Positions 33,992 through 43,440 are shown, counted from the first letter of the stretch. The stretch is DNA of 64,000 nt from Candidatus Gastranaerophilales bacterium (GCA_944323955.1 CALUUK010000009.1:1-64000), one strand, 5' to 3'. Notes: generated from the letters alone by a model not told the origin. Translations and numbers: made by a program.

Positions 33992-34830
33992 GAAAGTATA
34001 TAGAAACTTTAATAAAAAAAATCATAGATCAGGATTTTTGCGGCGTTGCTGCAGAAATGGCATTCTGGTTTATTTTGGGGTTATTTCCTTTCCTGTTGTT
34101 TCTTGCTTCACTTTTTGCCTGGCTCGGTAAAAAGGCATTATTTACACCGATAATTTCTTTTATTACAAATATTGCGCCTAAGGATGTTGCAAGTTTGATT
34201 TTGAATACGCTTGAAGAGGCAATGATATTTAAACAGGGTACTTTTATAGCCGTATTTGGTATTTGTATTACCATTTTTCTTGCATCAAATGCTATTGCGG
34301 CAATTATCAAGGGATTAAACAGAGCTTATGCTATTGAAGAAAACAGAAGTTTTATACATACAAGATCTCTTGCAATAGTCATGGTATTCATAAATTCGCT
34401 TGTACTGTTTCTTACGGTTAATTTAATAGTTCTCGGTAAAGTTTTTCTTGATTTTATGCTCGATTATACGATACTTTCCCAGTTATCGGTTGATATTATT
34501 TCGATATCAAGGTGGCCTGTTTCTTATATAGCACTTGCGTGTTTAACAATTTGTAATTATTATACTCTTCCCGCGATAGACGGAAATGATAAACTGAAAT
34601 TTAAAAGTGTACTTTCCGGTACTTTCTTTTTCAGTCTGTTCTGGATAGTCGGTTCCTGGGGCTTTTCATTGTATTTAAGCAATTTGAATGCGTACAATAA
34701 AGTTTACGGTACAATCGGAGCATTCGCAATATTAATGGTATGGCTTTATTATACATCTTTAATTATGCTGATAGGCGGTGAAATAAATTCAAGATGTTAT
34801 GCAAGACTTACTGCTAAAAAAGACAAATAA
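33988..34830 (+). CDS. YihY/BrkB family inner-membrane protein
   Basis: 280 residues with six hydrophobic segments and the family's starting pattern (a helix followed by CGVAAEMAFWFILGLFPFLL) and ending pattern (VYGTIGAFAILMVWLYYTSLIMLIGGEIN). The family was once called ribonuclease BN by mistake; its real role is undefined, and some members are linked to lipid or ion transport. It is co-translated with nrnA, a common pairing. Confidence 0.88.
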   Translation: MRKYIETLIKKIIDQDFCGVAAEMAFWFILGLFPFLLFLASLFAWLGKKALFTPIISFITNIAPKDVASLILNTLEEAMIFKQGTFIAVFGICITIFLASNAIAAIIKGLNRAYAIEENRSFIHTRSLAIVMVFINSLVLFLTVNLIVLGKVFLDFMLDYTILSQLSVDIISISRWPVSYIALACLTICNYYTLPAIDGNDKLKFKSVLSGTFFFSLFWIVGSWGFSLYLSNLNAYNKVYGTIGAFAILMVWLYYTSLIMLIGGEINSRCYARLTAKKDK

Positions 34831-34919
34831 TTTCTTATTATTACAATAGATTAAAATATTTTATTATATTGTCAAAAATTTTCTTTTTCCCGTATTGGTT
34901 AAAAGGAGGTTATTAAGCA

Positions 34920-36464
34920 GTGATTATTATTAACGACGGAAACCGTTTTTATAATACTAAAAAATATAGTCAAAAAGAACTTGAAAAATCCCAAAAAATA
35001 TATTCCGGCAGTTTTCATTCTAATAACCCTATAATGTATCAAAACAGTGAAGCTATAAAAAATACAGCCTTTGCGCAAATATCATTTAAACAAAAAAATA
35101 ATTTAACCGGTGCAAAAACTTCTCAAACGGTTAGTGAAGCAGATAAAAACTCCATTGCCGGTATAATTACGGAGAGGTATTATTTAGATGATAATTATTA
35201 TGATATACCTCAAAAAGATATAGATTGGGATATAAAAATGTTCCTTTCGCATATAAAAACAGCGGCTGATGTAAAATTTGCAAAAGCGGCACTTTTGAAA
35301 CAAACCGGGGGAAAGAACTTGTATACCTGTGCAGAAATTACGGATCTGCTTTTTAGATTGGGAGAAGACGGTGTCACGGATACGGCAGTTGAGATAATTG
35401 AAAAAAGTGACGAGAAATTGACAGCAGATATTTTATCCGTTTTAGAAACATTAAAAAAGGAAAATCCCGAAAAATATTATTTTTTGGTAAAGTCACAATA
35501 TTTGATGAGATATCTTTGTAATTCTTTTGCAAATCAAAATCAAAATAATTTGATTTTTACTTCGGATGCTTCTTTTTTACCTAAACTTGAAGAAGCCTGC
35601 GGATTTGTATCTTTGAATAATGCTTTTGAAAATAATTTTGCAGGATTAACTGATTTGTATTTGTCCGATAAGTCTGCATATAATTATGCTGTTAATTCTC
35701 CGGTTCTTTGCAGCTGTTTTTTGCAAAGTGCTGCGTTTCCGGCATCAAAAAACTTGGGGCTTAATGAATTAAAAGAAATTGAAAAAGCCTGTATTGCAAA
35801 TACTTCATCAAACAGCTATGTTAAAATGTATGTTATTGACAGTGATTTTTTCCGCTATGGCGATGAACTGAGTGATTACCTCTCAGAATTTAAAACAGAT
35901 GGAGATATTACCGTTTACAGAAGTGAAAGAGATACGGGCATGTTTGAAAATGTACCCTTAAAGGGCAGCGAAATTGAAAGTCGTATTCGCGAAATAAATG
36001 AAGCAAATAAAACAGTTACATCAAAGGAAAAAGTTACGCCAAACTCATTTACATACCGTAAACATGAACTTGATACGGTATCTTTATATGATTATATAAA
36101 CTCAAAATCTGAATTAAATCTTTCAGATGCAATGTTAATGGTAAAATATGCGGATGAAGATTTTGAAAGAGATGTTCTGGCTCAAATAGAAAGCTGTTCA
36201 ATTAAAGACTGCCGCTTTAAATCCGCAAGTTTTTCCGAATCGTTTGCTGATTATTGGAAAAAAGTTTTTAACGGCAAAAATACCGCTACGGTAAAAGAAA
36301 AAATTACAATAAAAAAAGGAACTGAAGGTGTTTTTTGTTCCGGATCAACTATGCAATGTGAGTTTATATTAAATAACAAACCAAAATTGTTCAGATATCA
36401 AAAAGCAAATTATGACAGAACATCAAATACATTTATTCTGGAGGCTGTTGTTCAAAATATATAA
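34920..36464 (+). CDS. Probable ADP-ribosyltransferase-fold protein (effector candidate)
   Basis: 514 residues, no signal peptide. The start is GTG 34920 with a perfect AAAGGAGGT 9 nt upstream. Near the N-terminus is the AQISFKQKN element (52-60), like the SFKG element of the 13230 protein. The middle is helical. The C-terminal ~190 residues follow the order of R-S-E ADP-ribosyltransferases: TVYRSE with Arg334, FKSASFSESFADYW with Ser435-x-Ser437, then ITIKKGTEGVFCSGSTMQCE with Gln479-x-Glu481, and a final LFRY strand. A QxE pair is typical of asparagine- or glutamine-modifying members such as C3-type toxins. A long insertion separates the Arg strand from the Ser motif. Fold assignment is by motif only; target unknown. 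Confidence 0.6.
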   Translation: MIIINDGNRFYNTKKYSQKELEKSQKIYSGSFHSNNPIMYQNSEAIKNTAFAQISFKQKNNLTGAKTSQTVSEADKNSIAGIITERYYLDDNYYDIPQKDIDWDIKMFLSHIKTAADVKFAKAALLKQTGGKNLYTCAEITDLLFRLGEDGVTDTAVEIIEKSDEKLTADILSVLETLKKENPEKYYFLVKSQYLMRYLCNSFANQNQNNLIFTSDASFLPKLEEACGFVSLNNAFENNFAGLTDLYLSDKSAYNYAVNSPVLCSCFLQSAAFPASKNLGLNELKEIEKACIANTSSNSYVKMYVIDSDFFRYGDELSDYLSEFKTDGDITVYRSERDTGMFENVPLKGSEIESRIREINEANKTVTSKEKVTPNSFTYRKHELDTVSLYDYINSKSELNLSDAMLMVKYADEDFERDVLAQIESCSIKDCRFKSASFSESFADYWKKVFNGKNTATVKEKITIKKGTEGVFCSGSTMQCEFILNNKPKLFRYQKANYDRTSNTFILEAVVQNI

Positions 36465-36526
36465 ACAGGATTGATTTTTTTGTCCAAAGATAAGATAATT
36501 TTATATGTATATCGGAGGTACTTATC

Positions 36527-38551
36527 ATTAATATTAAATCTTTTATATCGGTTTTATCGGTTTTAGCCTTTTTGACATCTTCTGTATATGCAATGAGCCC
36601 CGAGGCAAATAAGTATTACAGAAATGCCTGCAGTTTAGGAGATAAAGGAAATTATTCCGAAGCGGTTGAACAACTCAACAAAGCAATTGAGTTATCAGAT
36701 AATGATGCTCTTTTATATACAAAACTTGCGGGAATGTATTCCGAACTCGGTCAGTGGGGTAATGCTGTTGAGGCTTATAAAAAAGCATCAAAACTTAATC
36801 CCAATGACGCTTTTATATATATAAGCCTCGGTAATATTTATGAGCAGATGCAGGATTATAAAAATGCTTATACTGCATATAATCAGGCTTATAAAATGTT
36901 CCCCGAATATAAATATAACTATTTGAATCTTGCAAGTGTTAAAGCATATTTGAGAGAAGATGAAGAAGCAATCAAGTATTATCAAATGTTTTTGAATTAT
37001 TATCCTGAAGCTCTGGATGCCCGTGAAAATATGGCTTCTCTATATCTGAGAATGAATAAACCTAAAAATGCCGTTGAGATATATAATGACATTTATCTTA
37101 AAGATCCGTCTTCTTTCAAAAATTATTCAAACTACGGACTTGCTTTATATAGAATATCAGATTATGATAATGCGGAAAAAATTCTTCTGAAAGCTATATC
37201 AAAAGACAAAGAAGATTATGTCGCAATGGCTAATCTGTCATATGTTTATATGGCACAACACAAAGATAAAGAAGCCATGGATATGTTTTCAAAAGTACTT
37301 GAAATTAATCCCGAAATGAAATCCATAAGATTTGATTATGCTAATCTGCTTGCGGACAACAACAATACGGATGAAGCACTGGTTCAATATGAAGAGTATT
37401 TGAAAACAAATAAAGATAACGAAGCGGCATATTTAAATGCCGGAATATTATATTCGCAAAAAGCTGATTACCCCAATGCTCAAAGAGTGTTGGAACTTGG
37501 TATGCAGCAATTTCCTAAGAACAAAGAAATTCAAAAAGAACTTGCCAAGGCATATCATCTGGATAAAAAATATGATAATGCAATCAGCATATATGATTCT
37601 CTGCTTGCTGTTGAACCTGATAATACGGATTTATTGCTGAATAAAGCAGTTGCATTTCACGCACAGAAAAAATATCAGGAGGCAATTGATATATATAAAT
37701 CAGTTCTTGAAAAAGATACCGGAAATGCCAAAGCTGTTGATTATATGATAAAAGCATATATTGCACAGGGTGATGCTTATTTGGCGGAAACAAACTACAG
37801 AAAAGCAGTATCAAGCTATGAATCTGCTTTAAAGCTGGATAGTGAAAATCCTGCTTTATATTTAAGTATTGCCAATGCTTATGATAAATTGGGTTCAAAA
37901 TCAAAGGTAATTGAATACTATGAAAGAGCAATAGAAATTGCACCTGATAATCCGGATGTTTTATCTTCATATGCAAAAACGCTTGCTAAATATGATAAAA
38001 ATGATGATGCAAGGCTTGTTTATGAAAGAGCTATTTCGGCACCTTCAGTTACCGTTGAAGATAAATATCTATATTACACTGATATTGCTGATACATATTA
38101 TAAAAGCAAAGATTATCAAAATGCGCTTGAAAATTATAATAAAGCCGAAGTTATAAATAGTACCGATGAATATTTATATGTTAAGATAGGTAATTCATAT
38201 AAAGGATTGGCTAAACTTGATGAGGCAATAAGTGCTTATAGAAAAACAATTGCCATTAATCCTTCAAATCCTGATGCATATTTTAATATAGGGCTTTGTG
38301 AGGCAGAACTCAATAATTTGTCTGCCGCTAAAGAAAATTTTGAAAAAGTTATAGAGTTAAAATCCGATTATGCCTATGCTTATTATGCTTTAGGTTTGGC
38401 ATATGAAAAGGAAGAAAATTTAGAAAAAAGTATAGATAATTACGAGAAATTTGTTCAATATACTCAAGATAAGAGTTTGAGAAATAATGTTCAAAACAAA
38501 ATTAATAATCTTAAAAAACAGCTTCCCGATGAGGTATTAACTGAAGAATAA
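36527..38551 (+). CDS. Large exported TPR-repeat protein, probable ATT start
   Basis: About 674 residues. A signal peptide (INIKSFISVLSVLAFLTSS, cleavage after VYA) is readable only if translation starts upstream of TTG 36572. In that frame there is no ATG, GTG or TTG; ATT 36527 lies 7 nt after GGAGGT (36514-36519), and ATC 36524 lies 4 nt after it. After the signal come about 17 tetratricopeptide repeats (for example NPNDAFIYISLGNIYEQMQ, NPDAYFNIGLCEAELNN) filling the protein. It should act as a large protein-binding array in the periplasm or at the cell surface. Its TAA overlaps the ATG of the next gene by one base. Confidence 0.8.
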   Translation: MNIKSFISVLSVLAFLTSSVYAMSPEANKYYRNACSLGDKGNYSEAVEQLNKAIELSDNDALLYTKLAGMYSELGQWGNAVEAYKKASKLNPNDAFIYISLGNIYEQMQDYKNAYTAYNQAYKMFPEYKYNYLNLASVKAYLREDEEAIKYYQMFLNYYPEALDARENMASLYLRMNKPKNAVEIYNDIYLKDPSSFKNYSNYGLALYRISDYDNAEKILLKAISKDKEDYVAMANLSYVYMAQHKDKEAMDMFSKVLEINPEMKSIRFDYANLLADNNNTDEALVQYEEYLKTNKDNEAAYLNAGILYSQKADYPNAQRVLELGMQQFPKNKEIQKELAKAYHLDKKYDNAISIYDSLLAVEPDNTDLLLNKAVAFHAQKKYQEAIDIYKSVLEKDTGNAKAVDYMIKAYIAQGDAYLAETNYRKAVSSYESALKLDSENPALYLSIANAYDKLGSKSKVIEYYERAIEIAPDNPDVLSSYAKTLAKYDKNDDARLVYERAISAPSVTVEDKYLYYTDIADTYYKSKDYQNALENYNKAEVINSTDEYLYVKIGNSYKGLAKLDEAISAYRKTIAINPSNPDAYFNIGLCEAELNNLSAAKENFEKVIELKSDYAYAYYALGLAYEKEENLEKSIDNYEKFVQYTQDKSLRNNVQNKINNLKKQLPDEVLTEE

Positions 38552-38955
38552 TGAAAAAAACAATTATTTTACTATTGATATTTCCTCTTTTGTTCTTTTG
38601 CGGATTTAAGAAGAAGGAAAATCCGTATGTCATACTGTCTGCTGCGCCCGTGACACAGCAAAGCGTAAACAGAGCCGAAAGAATTTTTTCCCCGGGACAA
38701 CGAATATATTATTCTTTGCTTTCCGAAAACGGATTTAAATATTCGGGTATAAGAATGCAGCTTTCCAAACAGGATGATAAAACTTCAAATTGGGGCTTTT
38801 CAATTATTGCAACCAATGATATATATGTCGTAAAAGGTGACAGTGAATATAGAGATTATATAATTTTACAGACGCCGGGGCGTTATATTATTCAATTCTT
38901 TTATTTGAACAATAAAAGATATCCTTTTGTACATAAGGAATTTATGGTTCTGTAA
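38551..38955 (+). CDS. Small exported protein, possible lipoprotein
   Basis: 134 residues. A hydrophobic N-terminus ends in LLFFCGFKKKE; Cys17 could be lipidated but Phe before it is a poor lipobox. The mature part is beta-rich with a closing GRYIIQFFYLNNKRY segment, suggesting a small immunoglobulin-like or lipocalin-like domain. It is translationally coupled to the TPR gene (TAATG) and to the downstream YkgJ-type gene (TAATG). No family recognised. Confidence 0.65.
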   Translation: MKKTIILLLIFPLLFFCGFKKKENPYVILSAAPVTQQSVNRAERIFSPGQRIYYSLLSENGFKYSGIRMQLSKQDDKTSNWGFSIIATNDIYVVKGDSEYRDYIILQTPGRYIIQFFYLNNKRYPFVHKEFMVL

Positions 38956-39353
38956 TGTTTACTTATATAAAATTTTTAATCCAAAAGCTGCAGTCGTCAA
39001 AATATATAAGAAAAGGACAGTGTAAAAAATGCGGAGCGTGCTGCCGGAATATACTTTTATATTCGGATAAAGATATTCCTGTTAAAACTCCGGCACAATT
39101 TGAACAAATAAAAAAATGGGACAGGCATTTTGAAAATTTTTATATATCGGGTAAAAACGAAACGGGTGCTTTGTTATTTACATGCAGAGCACTTGATGAT
39201 AATAATCGCTGCAAAATATATTTACTGCGCGGTTTTGGCTGCAGGCAGTATCCGAAGAAGAATACAAAATTTCTTATAAACGGCGGAAAACCGCTTGACG
39301 GCTGCGGGTATTACTTTGAACCCGATAAAAAATTTGACGATTATCTGAAATAA
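38955..39353 (+). CDS. YkgJ-type cysteine-cluster protein
   Basis: 132 residues. The cysteine pattern CKKCGACC, FTCRAL, NRCKIY, FGCRQYP and GCGYYF matches the YkgJ/UPF0153 putative zinc- or iron-chelating family. The role of the family is not settled. It is the third gene in the unit with the TPR and small exported proteins, and it ends just before the convergent thioredoxin gene. Confidence 0.85.
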   Translation: MFTYIKFLIQKLQSSKYIRKGQCKKCGACCRNILLYSDKDIPVKTPAQFEQIKKWDRHFENFYISGKNETGALLFTCRALDDNNRCKIYLLRGFGCRQYPKKNTKFLINGGKPLDGCGYYFEPDKKFDDYLK

Positions 39354-39354
39354 T

Positions 39355-39660
39355 TTACTTTAAATATGAAAGTAATGTATTCATCAGTTCAAATTTTGGT
39401 CTGTAACCTGAAAATTGTCCCAGTATTTTGCCGTCTTTGAAAAGAATAAAACTTGGAAATGCGTGAATGTCGTAACGTTGGGTTATATTTGGATTATCAT
39501 CAGGATTTATTTCACCGACCCAGATATTATTTTCAGCAATTTCTTTTAAAATCGGTTTTTGTTTCTGGCAATATCCGCACCAGGGAGCTGTAAATGCAAC
39601 GAATTTAACACCTTCTTTTATATTTTCGTCAAAATTTTTTTCGTTTAACTCTTGTATCAT
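39355..39660 (-). CDS. Thioredoxin-family protein, WCGYC active site
   Basis: 101 residues, a complete thioredoxin fold with active site TAPWCGYCQK (Cys28, Cys31) and the cis-proline HAFPSFILF. The classical site is WCGPC; the Tyr in the third place is closer to some thioredoxin-like and DsbA/DsbC-like proteins and should make it more oxidising. There is no signal peptide, so it is cytosolic. It is monocistronic, convergent with the YkgJ gene. Confidence 0.9.
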   Translation of the reverse strand: MIQELNEKNFDENIKEGVKFVAFTAPWCGYCQKQKPILKEIAENNIWVGEINPDDNPNITQRYDIHAFPSFILFKDGKILGQFSGYRPKFELMNTLLSYLK

Positions 39661-39738
39661 AATCTCTCCTTTTTATAAATAACAGATTATGACAGCTGAA
39701 ATTATATTCCATTCCCCTTTCGGCTCAAATAGGGTGTA

Positions 39739-40218
39739 TTATTTTCTTATTGTAAGTCTTTCCAGTTTTCTTACAAATCTTGTCGGTTTATTTTCAATGT
39801 CTTTTGTAATTGAATCGACCAGTACAGTTTTTGCTCCGAGGAGTTTGCCCGCCAGTATATCGGTTAAAGGGCGGTCGCCGACAACTACTGTTTCTTGCGG
39901 CTTTATTTCCAGCGAAGTAATAAATTCTTTCATAACTTTTGGCGAGGGTTTGTTTGCACTTCCTATTACGGGAAAATTTGATATCGCCTGAACCTTTTCA
40001 ATATAATTTTTATTTTTATTATTGCTTATAATGGCAATTTTGAAACTTTTACTTAAAGATTCAAATAAAGATAAAACGTTATCCGGATATTTCCCTGATT
40101 TTGACGGCATTACGGTGCTGTCCAAATCAAATAAAAATATTTTTACTCCGTTTTGTCCGAGTTCGTTGTAGTTTATATCGAATAGTGAAACTACGTTGTA
40201 ATCAGGTTTTAAAATCAT
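39739..40218 (-). CDS. yqeG: YqeG-family HAD phosphatase
   Basis: 159 residues, HAD subclass IIIA. The nucleophile motif is FLFDLDST (Asp31, Asp33), motif II is AIISNN, and motif III/IV includes KPSPKVMKEF and VVVGDRPLTDILAG. The related YqeG and GEP4 enzymes include phosphatidylglycerophosphate phosphatases, so a lipid substrate is possible. It is co-translated with the U32 gene upstream (4 bp overlap). Confidence 0.88.
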   Translation of the reverse strand: MILKPDYNVVSLFDINYNELGQNGVKIFLFDLDSTVMPSKSGKYPDNVLSLFESLSKSFKIAIISNNKNKNYIEKVQAISNFPVIGSANKPSPKVMKEFITSLEIKPQETVVVGDRPLTDILAGKLLGAKTVLVDSITKDIENKPTRFVRKLERLTIRK

Positions 40219-41465
40219 CTTAAATTTTTTACTCCAATTGTTCTTGCCAGTGCATACTTATAGTCTTTCGGTGTATTTGAAAGCTCTAAAAGTGAGATAT
40301 CATTTGTATTTGAAAGCTCTTTATCTTCGCCTGATTTCTCGTCAATAATTCTCAGAACTTTCGTCCTGAAACATTCTTCAGGTGTAATTATTTCAATTTC
40401 GTCATTTAAAAGAAATTTATTTTTCGTTAATACTTTGTATTTTCCTTCTGTTTTGTCTAAAAATACGCAAAGACAGTCGGCCCCCGCAAGTCCTTTTGAA
40501 ATATCATAGCTGTAGCCTTCACTATCGGGTTTATGCAGATAAAATCCTGTTGTATAGCCTCTGTTGCCTATTTTTATTATTTCATTGTAATTTTCTTCTT
40601 TATTTATAGTTCCTGTTTTCATATAATCATCAATAGCTTTTCTGTATGCTTTTGCAACAGCAGATACATAGTAAAGACTTTTTGTTCGGCCTTCTATTTT
40701 AAATGAGTCTATGCCAAGGTCTATAAGTTCAGGAAGATAATTTATTAAAGCAAGGTCTTTCGGGCTTAATATGTGGGTGCCCTGAGCGTTTTCTTCAATG
40801 TCAAAGTATTCGCCTTCTCTTGTTTCTTCTACTAACTTATAGCTCCAGCGGCAAGATTGGGAACAATTCCCGTGATTTGCCTTCCTTTCGCCCTTTGTCA
40901 TATAATCACTGATTAAACATCTGCCCGAAAAGGATACGCATTGTGCCCCATGTACAAAAACTTCATATTCTATATCAGGAACTTTATTCTTTATTTCCGC
41001 AATTTGTTCCAAAGATAAATCTCTTGATAAAACAACTCTTTCGGCGCCTAAATCCTGCCAGAATTTAACTGCTTCATAGTTTAAAATGTTTGTCTGCGTG
41101 CTTACATGCAGCGGAATTTCCGGCATGTATTTTTTTATTATGTTATATACTCCAAAATCCGAAAATAATATGGCATCGGGTTTTGCTTCATTAATTTTTT
41201 CGGCGCTTTCCGCCATTTTCTTAATATCGTTATTATAGGCAAATATATTCAGAGTCAAATATACCTTTTTGTTCATTGAATGAGCGAGATTAATGCATTC
41301 TTTAAGGTTATCAACAGTGATTAATTCCCCTTTCCTCATAGCACGCAGGCTAAAATCGACCATTCCGAGGTAAACAGCATCTGCGCCGTAGTGCAAAGCA
41401 TAATCCAATTTTTCTTTGCTTCCTGCCGGCAGCAATAATTCGGGTCGTTTTAATTTCTTTTCCAT
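40215..41465 (-). CDS. Peptidase U32 family protein (TrhP/YegQ-like tRNA hydroxylation factor)
   Basis: 416 residues. The start ELLLPAGSKEKLDYALHYGADAVYLG and the cysteine motif CVSFSGRC...NCSQSCRW with later FKIEGRTKS are U32 signatures. Although called a collagenase-like peptidase family, the closest well-studied members (TrhP, RlhA) work in prephenate-dependent tRNA or rRNA hydroxylation and carry an Fe-S cluster. The full-length layout with a C-terminal beta domain suits TrhP. It precedes yqeG with a 4 bp overlap. Confidence 0.88.
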   Translation of the reverse strand: MEKKLKRPELLLPAGSKEKLDYALHYGADAVYLGMVDFSLRAMRKGELITVDNLKECINLAHSMNKKVYLTLNIFAYNNDIKKMAESAEKINEAKPDAILFSDFGVYNIIKKYMPEIPLHVSTQTNILNYEAVKFWQDLGAERVVLSRDLSLEQIAEIKNKVPDIEYEVFVHGAQCVSFSGRCLISDYMTKGERKANHGNCSQSCRWSYKLVEETREGEYFDIEENAQGTHILSPKDLALINYLPELIDLGIDSFKIEGRTKSLYYVSAVAKAYRKAIDDYMKTGTINKEENYNEIIKIGNRGYTTGFYLHKPDSEGYSYDISKGLAGADCLCVFLDKTEGKYKVLTKNKFLLNDEIEIITPEECFRTKVLRIIDEKSGEDKELSNTNDISLLELSNTPKDYKYALARTIGVKNLR

Positions 41466-41470
41466 AAATC

Positions 41471-42937
41471 TTATTCTACTATAAATTTGTCTTTTATCAT
41501 ATCATCATATATTTGAAAGGCTATATAATCAGTATCTTTTGATGTTTTTGAATATTTAATTATTTTCTCCATAACATATACAATGTCTTTTAATGAACAA
41601 TGCTTTTGAAGCAGCTTAATTAATATCTCTTTTAATTCATATATATTTAATTGTTGTGATATTATCTTGTATCCTGCGGGGAAGTAGCCTCTATACAGTT
41701 CCAGAAGCGAAAATGTTTCTTCTATTGTAAAAATAAGATTTATATATTTTAATGCTGTTTTTTTCATTATTTCTTTTAAATATTCCACTCCGGAATAAAA
41801 GATATTTTTATCAATATCTTTTTCATATTTTTTATTAATTGTATAAAAAGTGCCGAATTCGGTTTCCTTTTTTATATAATTTTCATTGATTATTATGTTG
41901 TATTCTTTTACTTTTTCATCGGTAATTATTAAATCTTCCATACTTATATCAAGATAAAGAATTTCATTGCTATGTAAAAATATTTTATATCCCGTTTTAA
42001 ATGCAGAAGAGTCCAAAACTCGAATCAACGGAAGTACAAACCCGTATTTGTCTGTTAAGTTTAATCTTACATCCGCAAGTGCGGGTATAACCAAATTCTT
42101 TTGCTCCGGGTCGGCATATATTACTTCATCTCCGCATACATGTATTGAAATTGTATCGGTTCCGAGTCTTCGATAATAATAATTGTATGGTTTATAAAAT
42201 AAATTCATTTTTACAAAAGTTTTTTGTATGTGTATTATTAATCCCGGAAAGACAAAGGATATCAGTATTATTAATATCAGTATTATTTTATTTGTTATTT
42301 GAAAATAAATATTTTCAGGGTTTAAAAATATTGCCAACAAAAGAGCTGCTATTGAAAAAATAATAACAAAATTTGAAAAAGAACGAAAATTATCTTTAAA
42401 AAATACGAAAGAGTCATAACGTTTGTTGTCTATATATGTGATTTTCTGTTTCATGTATTCTCTGACAATGTTAATTATGGAAAGAGAATAATCGGTCATA
42501 TTGAAAGAATGATTATCCGTAATCTTTTTATATTCTTTATCAATCTCTCCGATTATATTTTCAATTATCTCAAGATTGTTAAATTGTTGCTGCTCAAGTT
42601 TGTTTATTTCTTTATCGATTGTTTTTATAAGTGCTTCAAAGAAAAGAGCTTTTTGAAAAGATGTATAAGGCGCATCTTTATAAAACAGCAATCTTACGGC
42701 TTCAATAATGAGATTTATCAGCATTATGTTAAAATCATATGCTAATTCGGGGTTGTGTATAAATTTTGTATATTTACTGCCTTTGTTATAAAAAGTATTG
42801 AAAATTGAAGGGTAATATTTTCTTGTAACTTCATCAATTATGGCATAATCTTCCTGTGAAGGAATTTCTGCCAGAGTGCTGTTATAAATTCCGTTGTGAA
42901 GTTCATTGATAAATGATTCCGTGTATTTGTTTTTCAT
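41471..42937 (-). CDS. Membrane protein of unknown function
   Basis: About 488 residues: an N-terminal helical cytosolic region (about 1-185), two membrane helices close together (about 195-240, SNFVIIFSIAALLLAIF and IILILIILISFVFPGLIIH), then a mixed domain of about 240 residues. The ATG at 42937 is preferred; an upstream in-frame TTG at 43000 would add 21 residues with no good ribosome site. No conserved motif recognised. It is separated from the U32 gene by 5 bp and is probably transcribed with it. Confidence 0.6.
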   Translation of the reverse strand: MKNKYTESFINELHNGIYNSTLAEIPSQEDYAIIDEVTRKYYPSIFNTFYNKGSKYTKFIHNPELAYDFNIMLINLIIEAVRLLFYKDAPYTSFQKALFFEALIKTIDKEINKLEQQQFNNLEIIENIIGEIDKEYKKITDNHSFNMTDYSLSIINIVREYMKQKITYIDNKRYDSFVFFKDNFRSFSNFVIIFSIAALLLAIFLNPENIYFQITNKIILILIILISFVFPGLIIHIQKTFVKMNLFYKPYNYYYRRLGTDTISIHVCGDEVIYADPEQKNLVIPALADVRLNLTDKYGFVLPLIRVLDSSAFKTGYKIFLHSNEILYLDISMEDLIITDEKVKEYNIIINENYIKKETEFGTFYTINKKYEKDIDKNIFYSGVEYLKEIMKKTALKYINLIFTIEETFSLLELYRGYFPAGYKIISQQLNIYELKEILIKLLQKHCSLKDIVYVMEKIIKYSKTSKDTDYIAFQIYDDMIKDKFIVE

Positions 42938-43066
42938 AATAATAGGATAATCTCCCGTTATATTTATTATAAAATAAAAATTCTCCTTTTTTACCTTCAA
43001 ACGGTTATTACTTTATGTTTTATTGCCGATTATAATATTATATCAAAAAACAAGGAGGAACATAAC

Positions 43067-43375
43067 ATGCCTGAATTTTCAAACCCTTTTGCGGGAAATA
43101 ACAGCGATAAAATATTAAATGAAAGAGAATTGGTCCGTGCCGTAAGATTTTCTATTGCGGGAGAATTTGAAGCAATACAACTTTATGAACAGCTTGCGGA
43201 TTCTACGGATAATAAACAGGTAAAAACATTATTGAATGAAATTGCCGGTGATGAAAAAGAACATGTCGGTAATCTACTTCGCCTGTTGAAACTTATTTGT
43301 CCCGATGAAAAACAATTCTATAAAGACGGATGGGAAGAGACAGAAGAAATATTAAAATTAAAAGACGAAGATTAA
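43067..43375 (+). CDS. Small ferritin-like / rubrerythrin-family protein
   Basis: 102 residues. A leading MPEFSNPFAGN is followed by two helices with iron-site residues: Glu33/Glu35 in IAGEFEAIQLYEQL and Glu63-x-x-His66 in GDEKEHVGNLLRLL. This is half of a ferritin four-helix bundle, so it must dimerise to make a di-iron site, as in short rubrerythrin-like and encapsulin-cargo ferritin-like proteins of anaerobes. No encapsulin shell gene is in the window. It has a strong AAGGAGG and a TATAAT at 43031-43036. A role in peroxide or iron handling is likely. Confidence 0.8.
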   Translation: MPEFSNPFAGNNSDKILNERELVRAVRFSIAGEFEAIQLYEQLADSTDNKQVKTLLNEIAGDEKEHVGNLLRLLKLICPDEKQFYKDGWEETEEILKLKDED

Positions 43376-43398
43376 ATCAGAATTTAAATTTAAAAACG

Positions 43399-43431
43399 AA
43401 TACAGGGCTTAAATATTTAATGCTCTGTATT
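43399..43431 (+). terminator. Intrinsic terminator after the ferritin-like gene
   Basis: AATACAGGGC / GCTCTGTATT (one G-U pair) with a 13-nt loop and TTTTATTT after it. It lies between convergent genes. Confidence 0.65.
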
Positions 43432-43440
43432 TTTATTTAA

